Shown here one piece after another: positions 1 through 5,255 of a DNA stretch of 5,255 nt; position 1 is the stretch's first letter; every line of letters begins with the position of its first letter. The DNA is taken from the NCBI GenBank assembly GCA_016926315.1, contig JAFGOU010000142.1:1-5255 (forward strand). Reading direction: 5' to 3'. The translations under genes and the position numbers were made by a program. This stretch comes from Chitinispirillaceae bacterium (GTDB lineage: Bacteria; Fibrobacterota; Chitinivibrionia; Chitinivibrionales; Chitinispirillaceae). The notes under the pieces are model-generated. The model ran no database searches, was not told where the DNA came from, and saw only the letters and a program-made list of their open reading frames with translations.

Positions 1-309
1 CTCGCCTATGTGGCCGTCACCCGTTCAAGAAAGTACCTCGATTTTCCCGAGGCCATGTTTCCGGCCGAAGACAAGGCGAATTTTACGGTAAAGAAAAAGG
101 CGGGACCGTTGCGACAGGCGTTCGACAAGGCGTGGCAACTCGGTGAAAAGAGGGCGGTCCACCCCAACGCCTACCGGCCGTGGACCGTTGCGCTCGACCG
201 GGAACTGCGCGGGCTCTACCTCGGCGGCAGGCAGGTCCGGTCGCTGGCAAAACATTTCGGCAGGGACGCGGGCGCCATCAGGGCGCGGCTGAAAAAACTG
301 GGGCTGTGA
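1..309 (+). CDS. UvrD/Rep-like superfamily 1 DNA helicase, C-terminal fragment (5' end outside window)
   Basis: Reading frame 1 is open from the first base to a TGA at 307-309, giving the last 102 residues of a larger protein. The fragment opens with LAYVAVTRSRKYL, which matches helicase motif VI of UvrD/Rep/PcrA enzymes (consensus close to YVAVTRAKK); its arginine contacts the nucleotide in ATP-driven 3'-5' DNA unwinding. After a basic linker comes a tail of about 45 residues, from the PW near residue 60 to the end, with a helix-turn-helix-like pattern: LYLGGRQVRSLAKHFGR followed by GAIRARLKKLGL. Tails of this type occur at the C-terminus of some UvrD-family helicases and other bacterial proteins. 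The GTG at position 10 lies inside motif VI and is not a credible start. ATP-binding motifs are upstream of the window, so the exact subfamily (UvrD, PcrA, Rep or an FBH1-like form) cannot be decided. The role in repair or replication is inferred from the family. Confidence 0.85.
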   Translation, partial: LAYVAVTRSRKYLDFPEAMFPAEDKANFTVKKKAGPLRQAFDKAWQLGEKRAVHPNAYRPWTVALDRELRGLYLGGRQVRSLAKHFGRDAGAIRARLKKLGL

Positions 310-320
310 CACGACGCCAC

Positions 321-347
321 AACGACCGTCGCGGCCGTTTATTTTTT
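321..347 (+). terminator. Candidate rho-independent terminator of the helicase gene
   Basis: An imperfect 7-bp stem (AACGACC, 321-327, with GGCCGTT, 333-339; one A-C mismatch) encloses a 5-base loop. It is followed by TA and six T residues at 342-347. It begins 11 bases after the helicase stop codon. The T-tract overlaps the last codons of the convergent gene, where it encodes the terminal lysines. The other strand has no T-run after the hairpin, so it would act on the + strand only. The short, mismatched stem keeps confidence moderate. Confidence 0.4.
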
Positions 348-845
348 AAGCCCCGCGACAAACGACCGCATTTTTTCCTTTTTGTCCGCATCGCTCACCT
401 TGTTGGTGGCCATGGACACCGCGTCGACCACGGTCGCCCTTTTTTCCTTTGTCAGTTTGACCAGATCCCTGAGCAGGTTCTCCCTGAACCACCGGTTTGC
501 GGTGACGAAAACATGGGCCTTCCGGTTCGACAGGTCCGTCTGGGCCTTCATCCAGTCGCGGACCATTGATTTCCAGTTGAACGCCATGACCATGCCGTAG
601 ATCACGACGCGGTCGTACGGTCCCGCCCCGCTCTGGAGGAGCTCTCCTGCCCGCGCCTCCTTCACCTGATACCCCTCCGCAACAAGGAGTTCGCGAAGGG
701 TCGCCACGTAAAAGGAGTTGCTCTTGTCAATCGTATCGTAGACAAAGAGTATCCGCTCAGCCGCAACGGCGGCGGTGTCGTCCGCCCGCGCGACCGGAGC
801 GAGCATGAGCGGCAGGGAGAGGATGACGGCAAGACGCTTCAACAT
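339..845 (-). CDS. Exported flavodoxin-fold protein of unknown function
   Basis: Encodes 168 residues from the ATG at 845-843. The start is set by a perfect AGGAGG (complement of 856-851) five bases upstream. A GTG two codons earlier overlaps that site and is unlikely to be used. Residues 1-21 form a classic signal peptide: MLKR, a hydrophobic core and an ARA cleavage site before DD, so the mature protein should be in the periplasm or beyond. The mature part starts with a beta-strand, RILFVYDT (31-38), then a helix (FYVATLRELLVAEGY), a strand-like VKEARAGEL and DRVVIYGMVM, matching the alternating alpha/beta pattern of flavodoxin-like proteins. The loop after strand 1 reads DTIDKSNSF instead of the usual T/S-x-T-G-N-T phosphate loop, so FMN binding is doubtful. 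Lysine-rich helices follow to the C-terminus. The gene converges on the helicase and is divergent from the GH26 gene. I cannot assign a reaction; a signalling or redox-derived scaffold are both possible. Confidence 0.75.
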   Translation of the reverse strand: MLKRLAVILSLPLMLAPVARADDTAAVAAERILFVYDTIDKSNSFYVATLRELLVAEGYQVKEARAGELLQSGAGPYDRVVIYGMVMAFNWKSMVRDWMKAQTDLSNRKAHVFVTANRWFRENLLRDLVKLTKEKRATVVDAVSMATNKVSDADKKEKMRSFVAGLKK

Positions 846-850
846 GGGCA

Positions 851-856
851 CCTCCT
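851..856 (-). promoter_or_regulatory. Ribosome binding site that decides the start of the flavodoxin-fold gene
   Basis: The minus strand reads AGGAGG, a perfect Shine-Dalgarno core, five bases before the ATG at 845. The alternative GTG at 851-849 uses the last G of this motif as its first base, so a ribosome bound here would start at the ATG. Confidence 0.75.
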
Positions 857-1131
857 GGTGAAACCGTAAAATACTATAAACAGGCTCGGAGGCATAGGGA
901 AGCGTTGTATGGACCAGGGCTGCGGGGATTTCTCCGGAGGTTGCCGACCATCGAAGCCGCAGACGATCGAATTGTACGGAACCGGATAACGCCAGCCCTT
1001 CTGACCAATAAAGCGCCCGGCACGAATGGGCTGTTTCCGCCTATTTTACCACCAATTCTTAAAGGGGATGGTGTGATCCGCAACGATGTTTTCCCCGCAC
1101 GCAGGTAACCGATTAAACACGAGGTGATCCA
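857..1131. other. Divergent intergenic region between the flavodoxin-fold gene and the GH26 gene
   Basis: This gap separates two divergent genes and should hold both promoters. On the minus strand, TATAGT (complement of 878-873) is a fair -10 box, but there is no good -35 element at 16-18 bases. On the plus strand I found no convincing -35/-10 pair. A 6-bp inverted repeat, CAGCCC (993-998) and GGGCTG (1028-1033), spans a 29-base loop and may be chance. The region is less AT-rich than the gntR-xylA gap. A short open frame covering about 905-1108 lacks a ribosome site and coding character, so I treat the stretch as non-coding. Confidence 0.5.
1121..1128 (+). promoter_or_regulatory. Strong ribosome binding site of the GH26 gene
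   Basis: GAGGTGAT matches eight consecutive bases of the 16S rRNA anti-Shine-Dalgarno complement. It ends three bases before the ATG at 1132, with the GAGG core seven bases from the start. This supports the chosen start and suggests efficient translation. Confidence 0.75.
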
Positions 1132-2901
1132 ATGGTTTATAAAATAGTCACTGCTGTCGTAACCCTCTGCACCCTTGCTTCAGCCGCCTCCAACCGCTAC
1201 GAGGCCGAAAACGCGATCGTCGATATCAACATGGTCCAGAAGGTTGCCGACGCTACGGCGTCCGGCGGTTTTTACGTCAACATGAAAGACGGCGCGCTCT
1301 CCTTTACCGTCACTGTTACCGCTGCCGGGTTCTATACCCTGTGGACCCGCTATTCACAGCCGTTCGATGCGGGCGGAAAGATCCAGAACCTGACCGTGAA
1401 CGGCGCGTCCAAGGGGCAGATCTCCTTCCCGCTTTGCTCCGCCTTTGTCACCCTCAAAGCTTCGAGCAAGGTCAAACTGGCTGCCGGCGCCAATACGATC
1501 GGCATCACCAAGTCCTGGGGGTGGGTGAACATCGACTATATCGAACTCACGCCTTATGTCGAATCGCCCTTTACCATCCCGACCACCCTGGTCACGCCCA
1601 ACGCTTCCCTCAATGCCCACAAAATATACGGATTCCTCAGGGAGCATTTTCAGAAAAAGATCGTGAGCGGGGTGATGACCAACACGGTCATGCGCAACGA
1701 CGGCCGTTACACCCCCAATACCGTTGAAGAACAGACCGAGGTCGCCTGGATCATAAACGCCACGGGAAAAACACCCGCGCTGCTGGGGCTTGATTTCATG
1801 CACGGCACCGGCAAGGCTTCGGAGGGCGAGTGGCACCGGGGGTATACCGCGGCCACCATTTCCATGGCAGAGGACATCTTTAAAAAAGGGGGCTTTCCGG
1901 CCTACTGCTGGCACTGGAAAGATCCGAGCAAGACGGTTGAAGCGTTCTATTCGAAGTCGTCGGGCAATACCCCCTATGTCGAGTTCAACCTGAACAAGGC
2001 GTTCGTTGATTCAACCACCTGCGCGGCGTGGAGTACCGGCAGCGCCGAATACCGCGCCATTCTCGCGGACATCGATACGATTTCCCGGTACCTAAAAACC
2101 CTTGCCGACAAAGGGGTCCCTGTCCTCTGGCGGCCGATGCACGAGGCTTCGGGCAAATGGTTCTGGTGGGGGTACAGCGGCGCCAAACCGTGCGTGGCGC
2201 TCTACCGCCTGATGTTCGACCGGATGGTCAACCATCACGGCCTTAAGAACCTGGTCTGGATATGGACGAGCGACGAGGCCGGCGACGCCCTCGACTGGTA
2301 TCCCGGCGATGCGTATGTCGATATCATCGGCCGCGATTACTACTACTATCCGCGCGAAGCGAACCACGGCTCCCTCGTGGCTTCATTTGAAAAAGTCAAG
2401 GAGATCTACGGCGGAAAGAAAATCATAGCACTGAGTGAAAACGGCTCCGTTCCGCACCCCGACAGCCTTGTGGGCGACGGCGCGGGCTGGTCGTACTTCA
2501 TGCCCTGGTACGGCGATTACACCATGGACGGCTGGGCCCACGACAATACCGCGGCCGACTGGAACTCGATCATGAACCACACCTACGTGATTACCCTCGA
2601 TAAAATGCCCGGCTGGGACAAGTATGTCGTGCCCGTGACCGTCGCGTCGCACAGGCACCTCCGGAGCGCCATATCCATCGTCGAGCGGCACGGATCGCTC
2701 AATGTCCGGCTCGCCATACCGGCGAACAGCGTGGAACTGTACGATCTGCAGGGGAGCCGTGTCGCGGTTCTTAACAAAACCGCCCTGTCCGCCGGCACCC
2801 ATCGCTTCAGCTTGAAGGGAATCGCAAAGGCCCTGTATCTGGTGCGCATCGGTTCGTCTTCAGGAGCCGTGGTCGCGGAAAAGCCTCTTCTGGTGCGGTA
2901 A
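1132..2901 (+). CDS. Secreted GH26 glycoside hydrolase (probable beta-mannanase) with CBM35/6-like module and sorting tail
   Basis: Encodes 589 residues in four parts. Residues 1-18 are a signal peptide ending ASA before ASN. Residues 22-141 are a carbohydrate-binding module of the CBM35/CBM6 type, opening with RYEAENA and closing with WVNIDYIEL, the usual ends of that beta-sandwich. Residues of about 160-500 form the GH26 (clan GH-A) barrel: WHW around His261, the acid/base motif RPMHE with Glu338, followed by SGKWFWWG, RDYYYY from Arg401, and LSENG with the nucleophile candidate Glu436. Residues 514-589 form a small beta-rich domain with VELYDLQGSRVAVL, GTHRFSL and ALYLVRI, resembling the C-terminal sorting domain (Por secretion tail) of type IX-secreted proteins. 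GH26 enzymes are retaining hydrolases, mostly endo-beta-1,4-mannanases; some are mannobiohydrolases, lichenases or beta-1,3-xylanases, so substrate is inferred. A CBM35 next to GH26 favours mannan. The enzyme should act outside the cell or on its surface. The gene appears monocistronic. Confidence 0.88.
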   Translation: MVYKIVTAVVTLCTLASAASNRYEAENAIVDINMVQKVADATASGGFYVNMKDGALSFTVTVTAAGFYTLWTRYSQPFDAGGKIQNLTVNGASKGQISFPLCSAFVTLKASSKVKLAAGANTIGITKSWGWVNIDYIELTPYVESPFTIPTTLVTPNASLNAHKIYGFLREHFQKKIVSGVMTNTVMRNDGRYTPNTVEEQTEVAWIINATGKTPALLGLDFMHGTGKASEGEWHRGYTAATISMAEDIFKKGGFPAYCWHWKDPSKTVEAFYSKSSGNTPYVEFNLNKAFVDSTTCAAWSTGSAEYRAILADIDTISRYLKTLADKGVPVLWRPMHEASGKWFWWGYSGAKPCVALYRLMFDRMVNHHGLKNLVWIWTSDEAGDALDWYPGDAYVDIIGRDYYYYPREANHGSLVASFEKVKEIYGGKKIIALSENGSVPHPDSLVGDGAGWSYFMPWYGDYTMDGWAHDNTAADWNSIMNHTYVITLDKMPGWDKYVVPVTVASHRHLRSAISIVERHGSLNVRLAIPANSVELYDLQGSRVAVLNKTALSAGTHRFSLKGIAKALYLVRIGSSSGAVVAEKPLLVR

Positions 2902-2904
2902 AAA

Positions 2905-2918
2905 CGGGGTACGGCCCC
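2905..2918 (-). terminator. Weak candidate terminator for the gntR gene
   Basis: On the minus strand GGGG, a five-base loop and CCCC are followed directly by GTTTTT. It lies about 90 bases past the gntR stop and abuts the GH26 stop codon. The 4-bp stem is short, so it may be only a secondary stop behind the larger hairpin at 2938-2982. Confidence 0.25.
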
Positions 2919-2937
2919 AATGTTACGGCAGGTAATT

Positions 2938-2982
2938 TTCGAAAAACTGGTCACCGGACGCTATGTTCACCTTTTTTTCGAA
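2938..2982. terminator. Candidate bidirectional terminator between convergent GH26 and gntR genes
   Basis: A 9-bp perfect inverted repeat, TTCGAAAAA (2938-2946) and TTTTTCGAA (2974-2982), flanks an inner imperfect stem of GGTCACC (2949-2955) with GTTCACC. The A-tract on one side and the seven-T run (2972-2978) on the other give a U-tract on either strand, the typical layout of a shared terminator. It sits 36 bases after the GH26 stop and 23 bases after the gntR stop. The inner stem has two mismatches, so efficiency is uncertain. Confidence 0.5.
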
Positions 2983-3005
2983 GCAGACAATCGGGGTGTG
3001 ACAGG

Positions 3006-4037
3006 TTACAGCGATCCGCGCATGATGAGCGACGTGGGGATTTTTTCGTGGATATCGCCGGTAAACGGCGCGATAATGTAATCCGCTGCCCGCACGCCCA
3101 TGAGAGCAAAATCGGTGGAGACCACCGATATCCCGTTCGCGATGATTTTTTTCATGGGCGTCTCGTTGTACGACAGGATCCCGATCGTCTTGCCGAGTTC
3201 ATACCCTGATGCCATGCACTGCTCCACGATGATCACCAGTTCGTTGTCGTCGACCGCAAAGTAGGCGGTGTCGGGCAGAATGTTCGAGTGGTCAATGGTG
3301 CGGTAGATGTCGCCGTTGAGCTGGTGCTTTTTACAGAATTCGGTGAACCCCTCCACGGTAATGGCGGGATGATAGCTGTACGAGGGGTAGACCAGGATGA
3401 ATTTGCGGTACTTCCGTATCGCAGGCAGTGCTTTTTCGAGACAGGCGGCCATATCGTCTTTATGATCCTGTACGATCGAGGAAAACCCTGCCGTTTTCTG
3501 GACCGCGTCGCCCCGGTCGAGCAGCAGGGTGATACGGCGGTCCATCTTTGCAATCACCTGAGGCACTTTGGGATCGGGCCACGGCATGACCAGATACTCG
3601 GTATAGTAGCCGAGGTTGTTCAGAATCAATGATTCGAACTGCTTTGCACTGTAGTGGTGAAAGTAAATGTCGATCGTGGCGTTGCCGCCAACCCGCTCCC
3701 TGAAGGCGTTGTACAGCACCCGTTTATACATGGTAAATTCATCGAAAAGGAGGAATATGTTGCGCTTCCGCTCAACCTCTTCCGAGGTGACATAATACCC
3801 CTTCCGGCTTTCAGCCCGTATCAGTCCGGCGCGCTGCAGCTCTTCGTACGCTTTGAGCACCGTGAGGCGGGCGATGCCGAAGGTCTCGCACACATCGCCG
3901 ATGGTGGGAAGAATGTCATTGCGCTTGAGCCGTCCTTCAATGATCGCGGTTTTAATGCCGTCCTCAATCTGGCGGTGCTTTGGTTTTACCGCTTTGGTAT
4001 CGACCTGCAACAGTTTAATCGCGGATTTCCGGGGCAT
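3006..4037 (-). CDS. GntR-family transcriptional regulator with LacI-type sugar-binding domain
   Basis: Encodes 343 residues from the ATG at 4037. The start is supported by AAAGGA (complement of 4049-4044) six bases upstream. Residues 19-84 form a GntR winged helix-turn-helix: KHRQIEDGIKTAIIEGRLKRND, then ILPTIGDVCETFGIARLTVLKAYEEL as the recognition region and AGLIRAESRKGYYV as the wing. Residues of about 92-343 form a periplasmic-binding-protein/LacI-like effector domain, with strand-helix units such as RNIFLLFDEF, KFILVYPSYS, TAYFAVDDNELVIIVEQC and KTIGILSYNETPMKKII followed by GISVVSTDF. This hybrid of GntR head and LacI-like core is the AraR/FucR-type arrangement, whose members sense free sugars and release DNA upon binding. 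Divergence from xylA makes xylose, or a related pentose, the likely effector, but that is inference. It probably also regulates itself through sites in the shared AT-rich gap. No transmembrane segment is seen, so it should be cytoplasmic. Confidence 0.88.
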   Translation of the reverse strand: MPRKSAIKLLQVDTKAVKPKHRQIEDGIKTAIIEGRLKRNDILPTIGDVCETFGIARLTVLKAYEELQRAGLIRAESRKGYYVTSEEVERKRNIFLLFDEFTMYKRVLYNAFRERVGGNATIDIYFHHYSAKQFESLILNNLGYYTEYLVMPWPDPKVPQVIAKMDRRITLLLDRGDAVQKTAGFSSIVQDHKDDMAACLEKALPAIRKYRKFILVYPSYSYHPAITVEGFTEFCKKHQLNGDIYRTIDHSNILPDTAYFAVDDNELVIIVEQCMASGYELGKTIGILSYNETPMKKIIANGISVVSTDFALMGVRAADYIIAPFTGDIHEKIPTSLIMRGSL

Positions 4038-4095
4038 TGCTTTTCCTTTATGATTATGGGTCGTCGGGAATGCGACGTTCCGGGGTCACCCTTCA

Positions 4096-4130
4096 CTGAT
4101 AATATAAATTACTTTGACAGGTACTATCAG
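4096..4130. repeat. Inverted repeat CTGATA / TATCAG over the candidate gntR promoter
   Basis: CTGATA (4096-4101) and TATCAG (4125-4130) are exact inverted copies separated by 23 bases, so their starts are 29 bases apart. One copy coincides with the candidate -35 box of gntR and the other overlaps the edge of its -10 box. It could be an autoregulatory site or chance in AT-rich DNA. Confidence 0.3.
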
Positions 4131-4159
4131 GGTCAGAGAAAAAAATCGGGATATGATTG

Positions 4160-4179
4160 GTTTATATTAGTTTATTATA
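4160..4179 (+). repeat. Tandem GTTTAT-type elements, related to the downstream palindrome
   Basis: GTTTATATTA (4160-4169) is followed directly by GTTTATTATA (4170-4179). The first ten bases are identical to 4198-4207, the left part of the palindrome 38 bases downstream. Repeated copies of a half-site in a control region fit binding by a dimeric regulator. Confidence 0.4.
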
Positions 4180-4197
4180 GCGTGTCATCGATAATTT

Positions 4198-4212
4198 GTT
4201 TATATTATAAAC
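4198..4212. promoter_or_regulatory. Candidate operator palindrome for the GntR regulator
   Basis: GTTTATATTATAAAC is a perfect palindrome with 7-bp arms and one central base. Its size and symmetry fit a dimeric winged-helix repressor, and it lies in the upstream region of xylA next to -10-like sequences, where binding would block transcription. It is bracketed by two direct copies of CGATAAT (4189-4195 and 4212-4218), 23 bases apart. The assignment to this regulator rests on location only. Confidence 0.45.
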
Positions 4213-4252
4213 GATAATCATCCACGGGGATAAATTGATAAATACTCCTAAA

Positions 4253-4262
4253 AATCATGATT
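4253..4262. repeat. 10-bp perfect palindrome AATCATGATT in the xylA leader
   Basis: A perfect 10-bp palindrome 40 bases before the xylA start. The half-site AATCAT also occurs at 4216-4221 and, inverted, at 4153-4158 and 4051-4056 in part. It could be a second operator type or a chance feature of AT-rich DNA. It also contains the TGA (4258-4260) that closes the xylA frame upstream. Confidence 0.3.
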
Positions 4263-4302
4263 GTCTCCAGATACTACGGTTAAAAGAAAGGCGAATATCG
4301 TT

Positions 4303-5255
4303 ATGAACACCGTGCGAAAAAAAGGTCTTCCTGTCAGTAACAAGCGGGTCTCAATCGTCTGCGGGCAAAAACGTTTTTTCCCGGGGATTAAAAAAATCGG
4401 TTATGAGGGCCATGGGTCAGACAATCCGCTTGCCTTCAAATGTTACGACGAAAAAAGAAAAATCAACGGAAAAACCATGAAGGAGCACCTGCGGTTCGCG
4501 GTCGCCTACTGGCACAGTCTCTGCGGCACCGGCCAGGACATGTTCGGCGGACCGACCCTGGAGCGGGAGTGGCAGAAAGCCGGCGATCCACTGACAAGGG
4601 CGCGTGAAAAAATGGACGCTGCGTTCGAGCTTATTACCAAACTCGGCATTCCATTCTACTGCTTCCATGATTTCGACCTCGTGGCTGAAGGCGCCACGGT
4701 GGTGGAATCGGAAAAACGGCTCGTGGCAATGGTTGACTATGCAAAGGAGAAGCAGAAGGCTTCCGGCGTCCAGCTCCTCTGGGGCACCGCAAACCTGTTT
4801 AGCCACGCCCGCTACATGAACGGCGCCGCGACCAATCCCGAGTTCGCCATCACCGCCCGGGCCGGCGCGCAGGTCAAGTGTGCGCTCGACGCCACCATCG
4901 CGCTCGGCGGCAGGGGGTATGTGTTCTGGGGCGGCCGCGAAGGGTATATGTCGCTCCTCAACACCGACATGAAGCGCGAAATCGAGCACCTCGGCCGCTT
5001 CCTCTGCATGGCGCGGGACTACGGCCGCATGCACGGTTTTACCGGCACGTTTTTCATCGAGCCCAAGCCCATGGAGCCGACCAAGCACCAGTACGACTTC
5101 GACGCTGCGGCGGTCATCAACTTCCTGCGCGCCTTCGACCTCCAGGACGACTTTGCGCTCAACATCGAAGTCAACCACGCGACCCTTGCGGGCCACACCT
5201 TCCAGCATGAGCTGCAGACGGCAGCAGACGCCGGCCTGCTCGGCTCCATCGACGC
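4303..5255 (+). CDS. xylA: Xylose isomerase, class II type, N-terminal 317 residues (3' end outside window)
   Basis: XylA converts D-xylose to D-xylulose, and D-glucose to fructose, in the cytoplasm with two divalent metal ions. The frame runs open from the ATG at 4303 to the window edge. [12 protein letters not shown] and NPLAFKCYD match the usual N-terminus of class II enzymes. FHDFD holds the catalytic His122 and Asp125; FWGGREGY (Trp209) is a substrate-pocket signature; IEPKP carries Glu253 and Lys255; NIEVNH carries Glu289 and His292; the last whole codon is Asp317. These equal His101, Asp104, Trp188, Glu232, Lys234, Glu268, His271 and Asp296 of the Thermotoga neapolitana enzyme, each shifted by 21. 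The remaining metal-binding aspartates lie beyond the window. The protein therefore has about 21 extra N-terminal residues. No ATG, GTG or TTG lies closer to the conserved part except GTG 4312. GAAAGG (4286-4291) is a ribosome site 11 bases before the ATG, rather far. An in-frame TGA at 4258 bars a much longer start. Confidence 0.93.
   Translation, partial: MNTVRKKGLPVSNKRVSIVCGQKRFFPGIKKIGYEGHGSDNPLAFKCYDEKRKINGKTMKEHLRFAVAYWHSLCGTGQDMFGGPTLEREWQKAGDPLTRAREKMDAAFELITKLGIPFYCFHDFDLVAEGATVVESEKRLVAMVDYAKEKQKASGVQLLWGTANLFSHARYMNGAATNPEFAITARAGAQVKCALDATIALGGRGYVFWGGREGYMSLLNTDMKREIEHLGRFLCMARDYGRMHGFTGTFFIEPKPMEPTKHQYDFDAAAVINFLRAFDLQDDFALNIEVNHATLAGHTFQHELQTAADAGLLGSID

Larger units (their letters stand above)
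4038..4302. promoter_or_regulatory. AT-rich divergent control region between gntR and xylA
   Basis: The gap of 265 bases is much richer in A and T than the coding regions on both sides, mainly over 4095-4260. It must hold promoters for both genes. For gntR, CTGATA (complement of 4130-4125) and TATATT (complement of 4106-4101), 18 bases apart, form a possible -35/-10 pair. For xylA there are several -10-like boxes, such as TATTAT (4173-4178) and GATAAT (4190-4195 and 4213-4218), but none has a convincing -35 partner. TTGACA at 4114-4119 has no -10 box at the right distance. Operator-like palindromes and repeats are listed separately. Confidence 0.65.

Noticed and set aside
993..1033. CAGCCC / GGGCTG inverted repeat upstream of the GH26 gene as an operator or riboswitch
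   Set aside because: Only six base pairs with a 29-base loop and no further pairing; this is expected by chance in GC-rich DNA.
905..1108. Short open frame of 67 codons in the gap before the GH26 gene
   Set aside because: It starts at TTG with no suitable ribosome binding site and its composition does not look like a protein.
1354..1914. Long open frame of 186 codons on the minus strand inside the GH26 gene
   Set aside because: It is antisense to a gene with intact domains and catalytic motifs, has no recognisable domain, and long antisense frames are expected in GC-rich coding DNA.
4114..4119. Perfect TTGACA as a -35 box for xylA
   Set aside because: No -10-like hexamer lies 16-18 bases downstream; the sequence there is an A-rich run.
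3654..4217. Open frame of 187 codons on the plus strand over gntR and its upstream region
   Set aside because: It overlaps the well-supported regulator gene and runs on into the AT-rich control region; its protein shows no domain.
4417..5208. Open frame of 263 codons on the minus strand opposite xylA
   Set aside because: The plus strand encodes XylA with all expected active-site residues in register; the antisense frame has no family resemblance and no ribosome site was evident.
1..5255. CRISPR array, tRNA, rRNA, insertion sequence or attachment site
   Set aside because: I saw no regularly spaced repeats, no tRNA-like cloverleaf, no rRNA segments, no transposase-like protein and no terminal inverted repeats with target duplications.

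Overview
The window is a GC-rich bacterial chromosomal segment that most resembles the Fibrobacterota / wider FCB group. Three things point there: a secreted, multidomain plant-polysaccharide hydrolase ending in a C-terminal domain that looks like a type IX secretion sorting tail; a class II (Bacteroidetes/Thermotoga-like, long) xylose isomerase; and a GntR regulator with a LacI-type sugar-sensing domain, common in carbohydrate-degrading members of that group. The phylum assignment is inference from protein character only.

Layout from left to right. Positions 1-309 hold the C-terminal end of a UvrD/Rep-type superfamily 1 helicase (+ strand, cut by the window edge), closed by a small hairpin and T-tract. 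Convergent to it, 29 bases away, is a small exported flavodoxin-fold protein (- strand, 339-845). A non-coding gap of about 275 bases separates that gene from the divergent 589-residue GH26 glycoside hydrolase (+ strand, 1132-2901), built as signal peptide, CBM35/CBM6-like module, GH26 catalytic domain and C-terminal sorting-like domain. The hydrolase converges on a GntR/LacI-hybrid transcription factor (- strand, 3006-4037), with a symmetric A-tract/T-tract hairpin between them. The regulator is divergent from xylA (+ strand, 4303 to the window edge). The 265-base gap between those two is strikingly AT-rich and carries palindromes and repeats that look like operators.

How the parts may fit together: the GH26 enzyme would cut mannan or a related hemicellulose outside the cell or at its surface. 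XylA would convert D-xylose to D-xylulose in the cytoplasm, feeding the pentose phosphate pathway. The GntR protein, with a sugar-binding C-terminal domain and divergent from xylA, is the obvious candidate local regulator of xylA and of itself. Nothing in the sequence ties the helicase or the flavodoxin-like protein to this hemicellulose theme. I did not find a clearly novel system; the best leads are the gntR-xylA control region, the unusual XylA N-terminal extension and the exported flavodoxin-fold protein that lacks a recognisable FMN phosphate loop.
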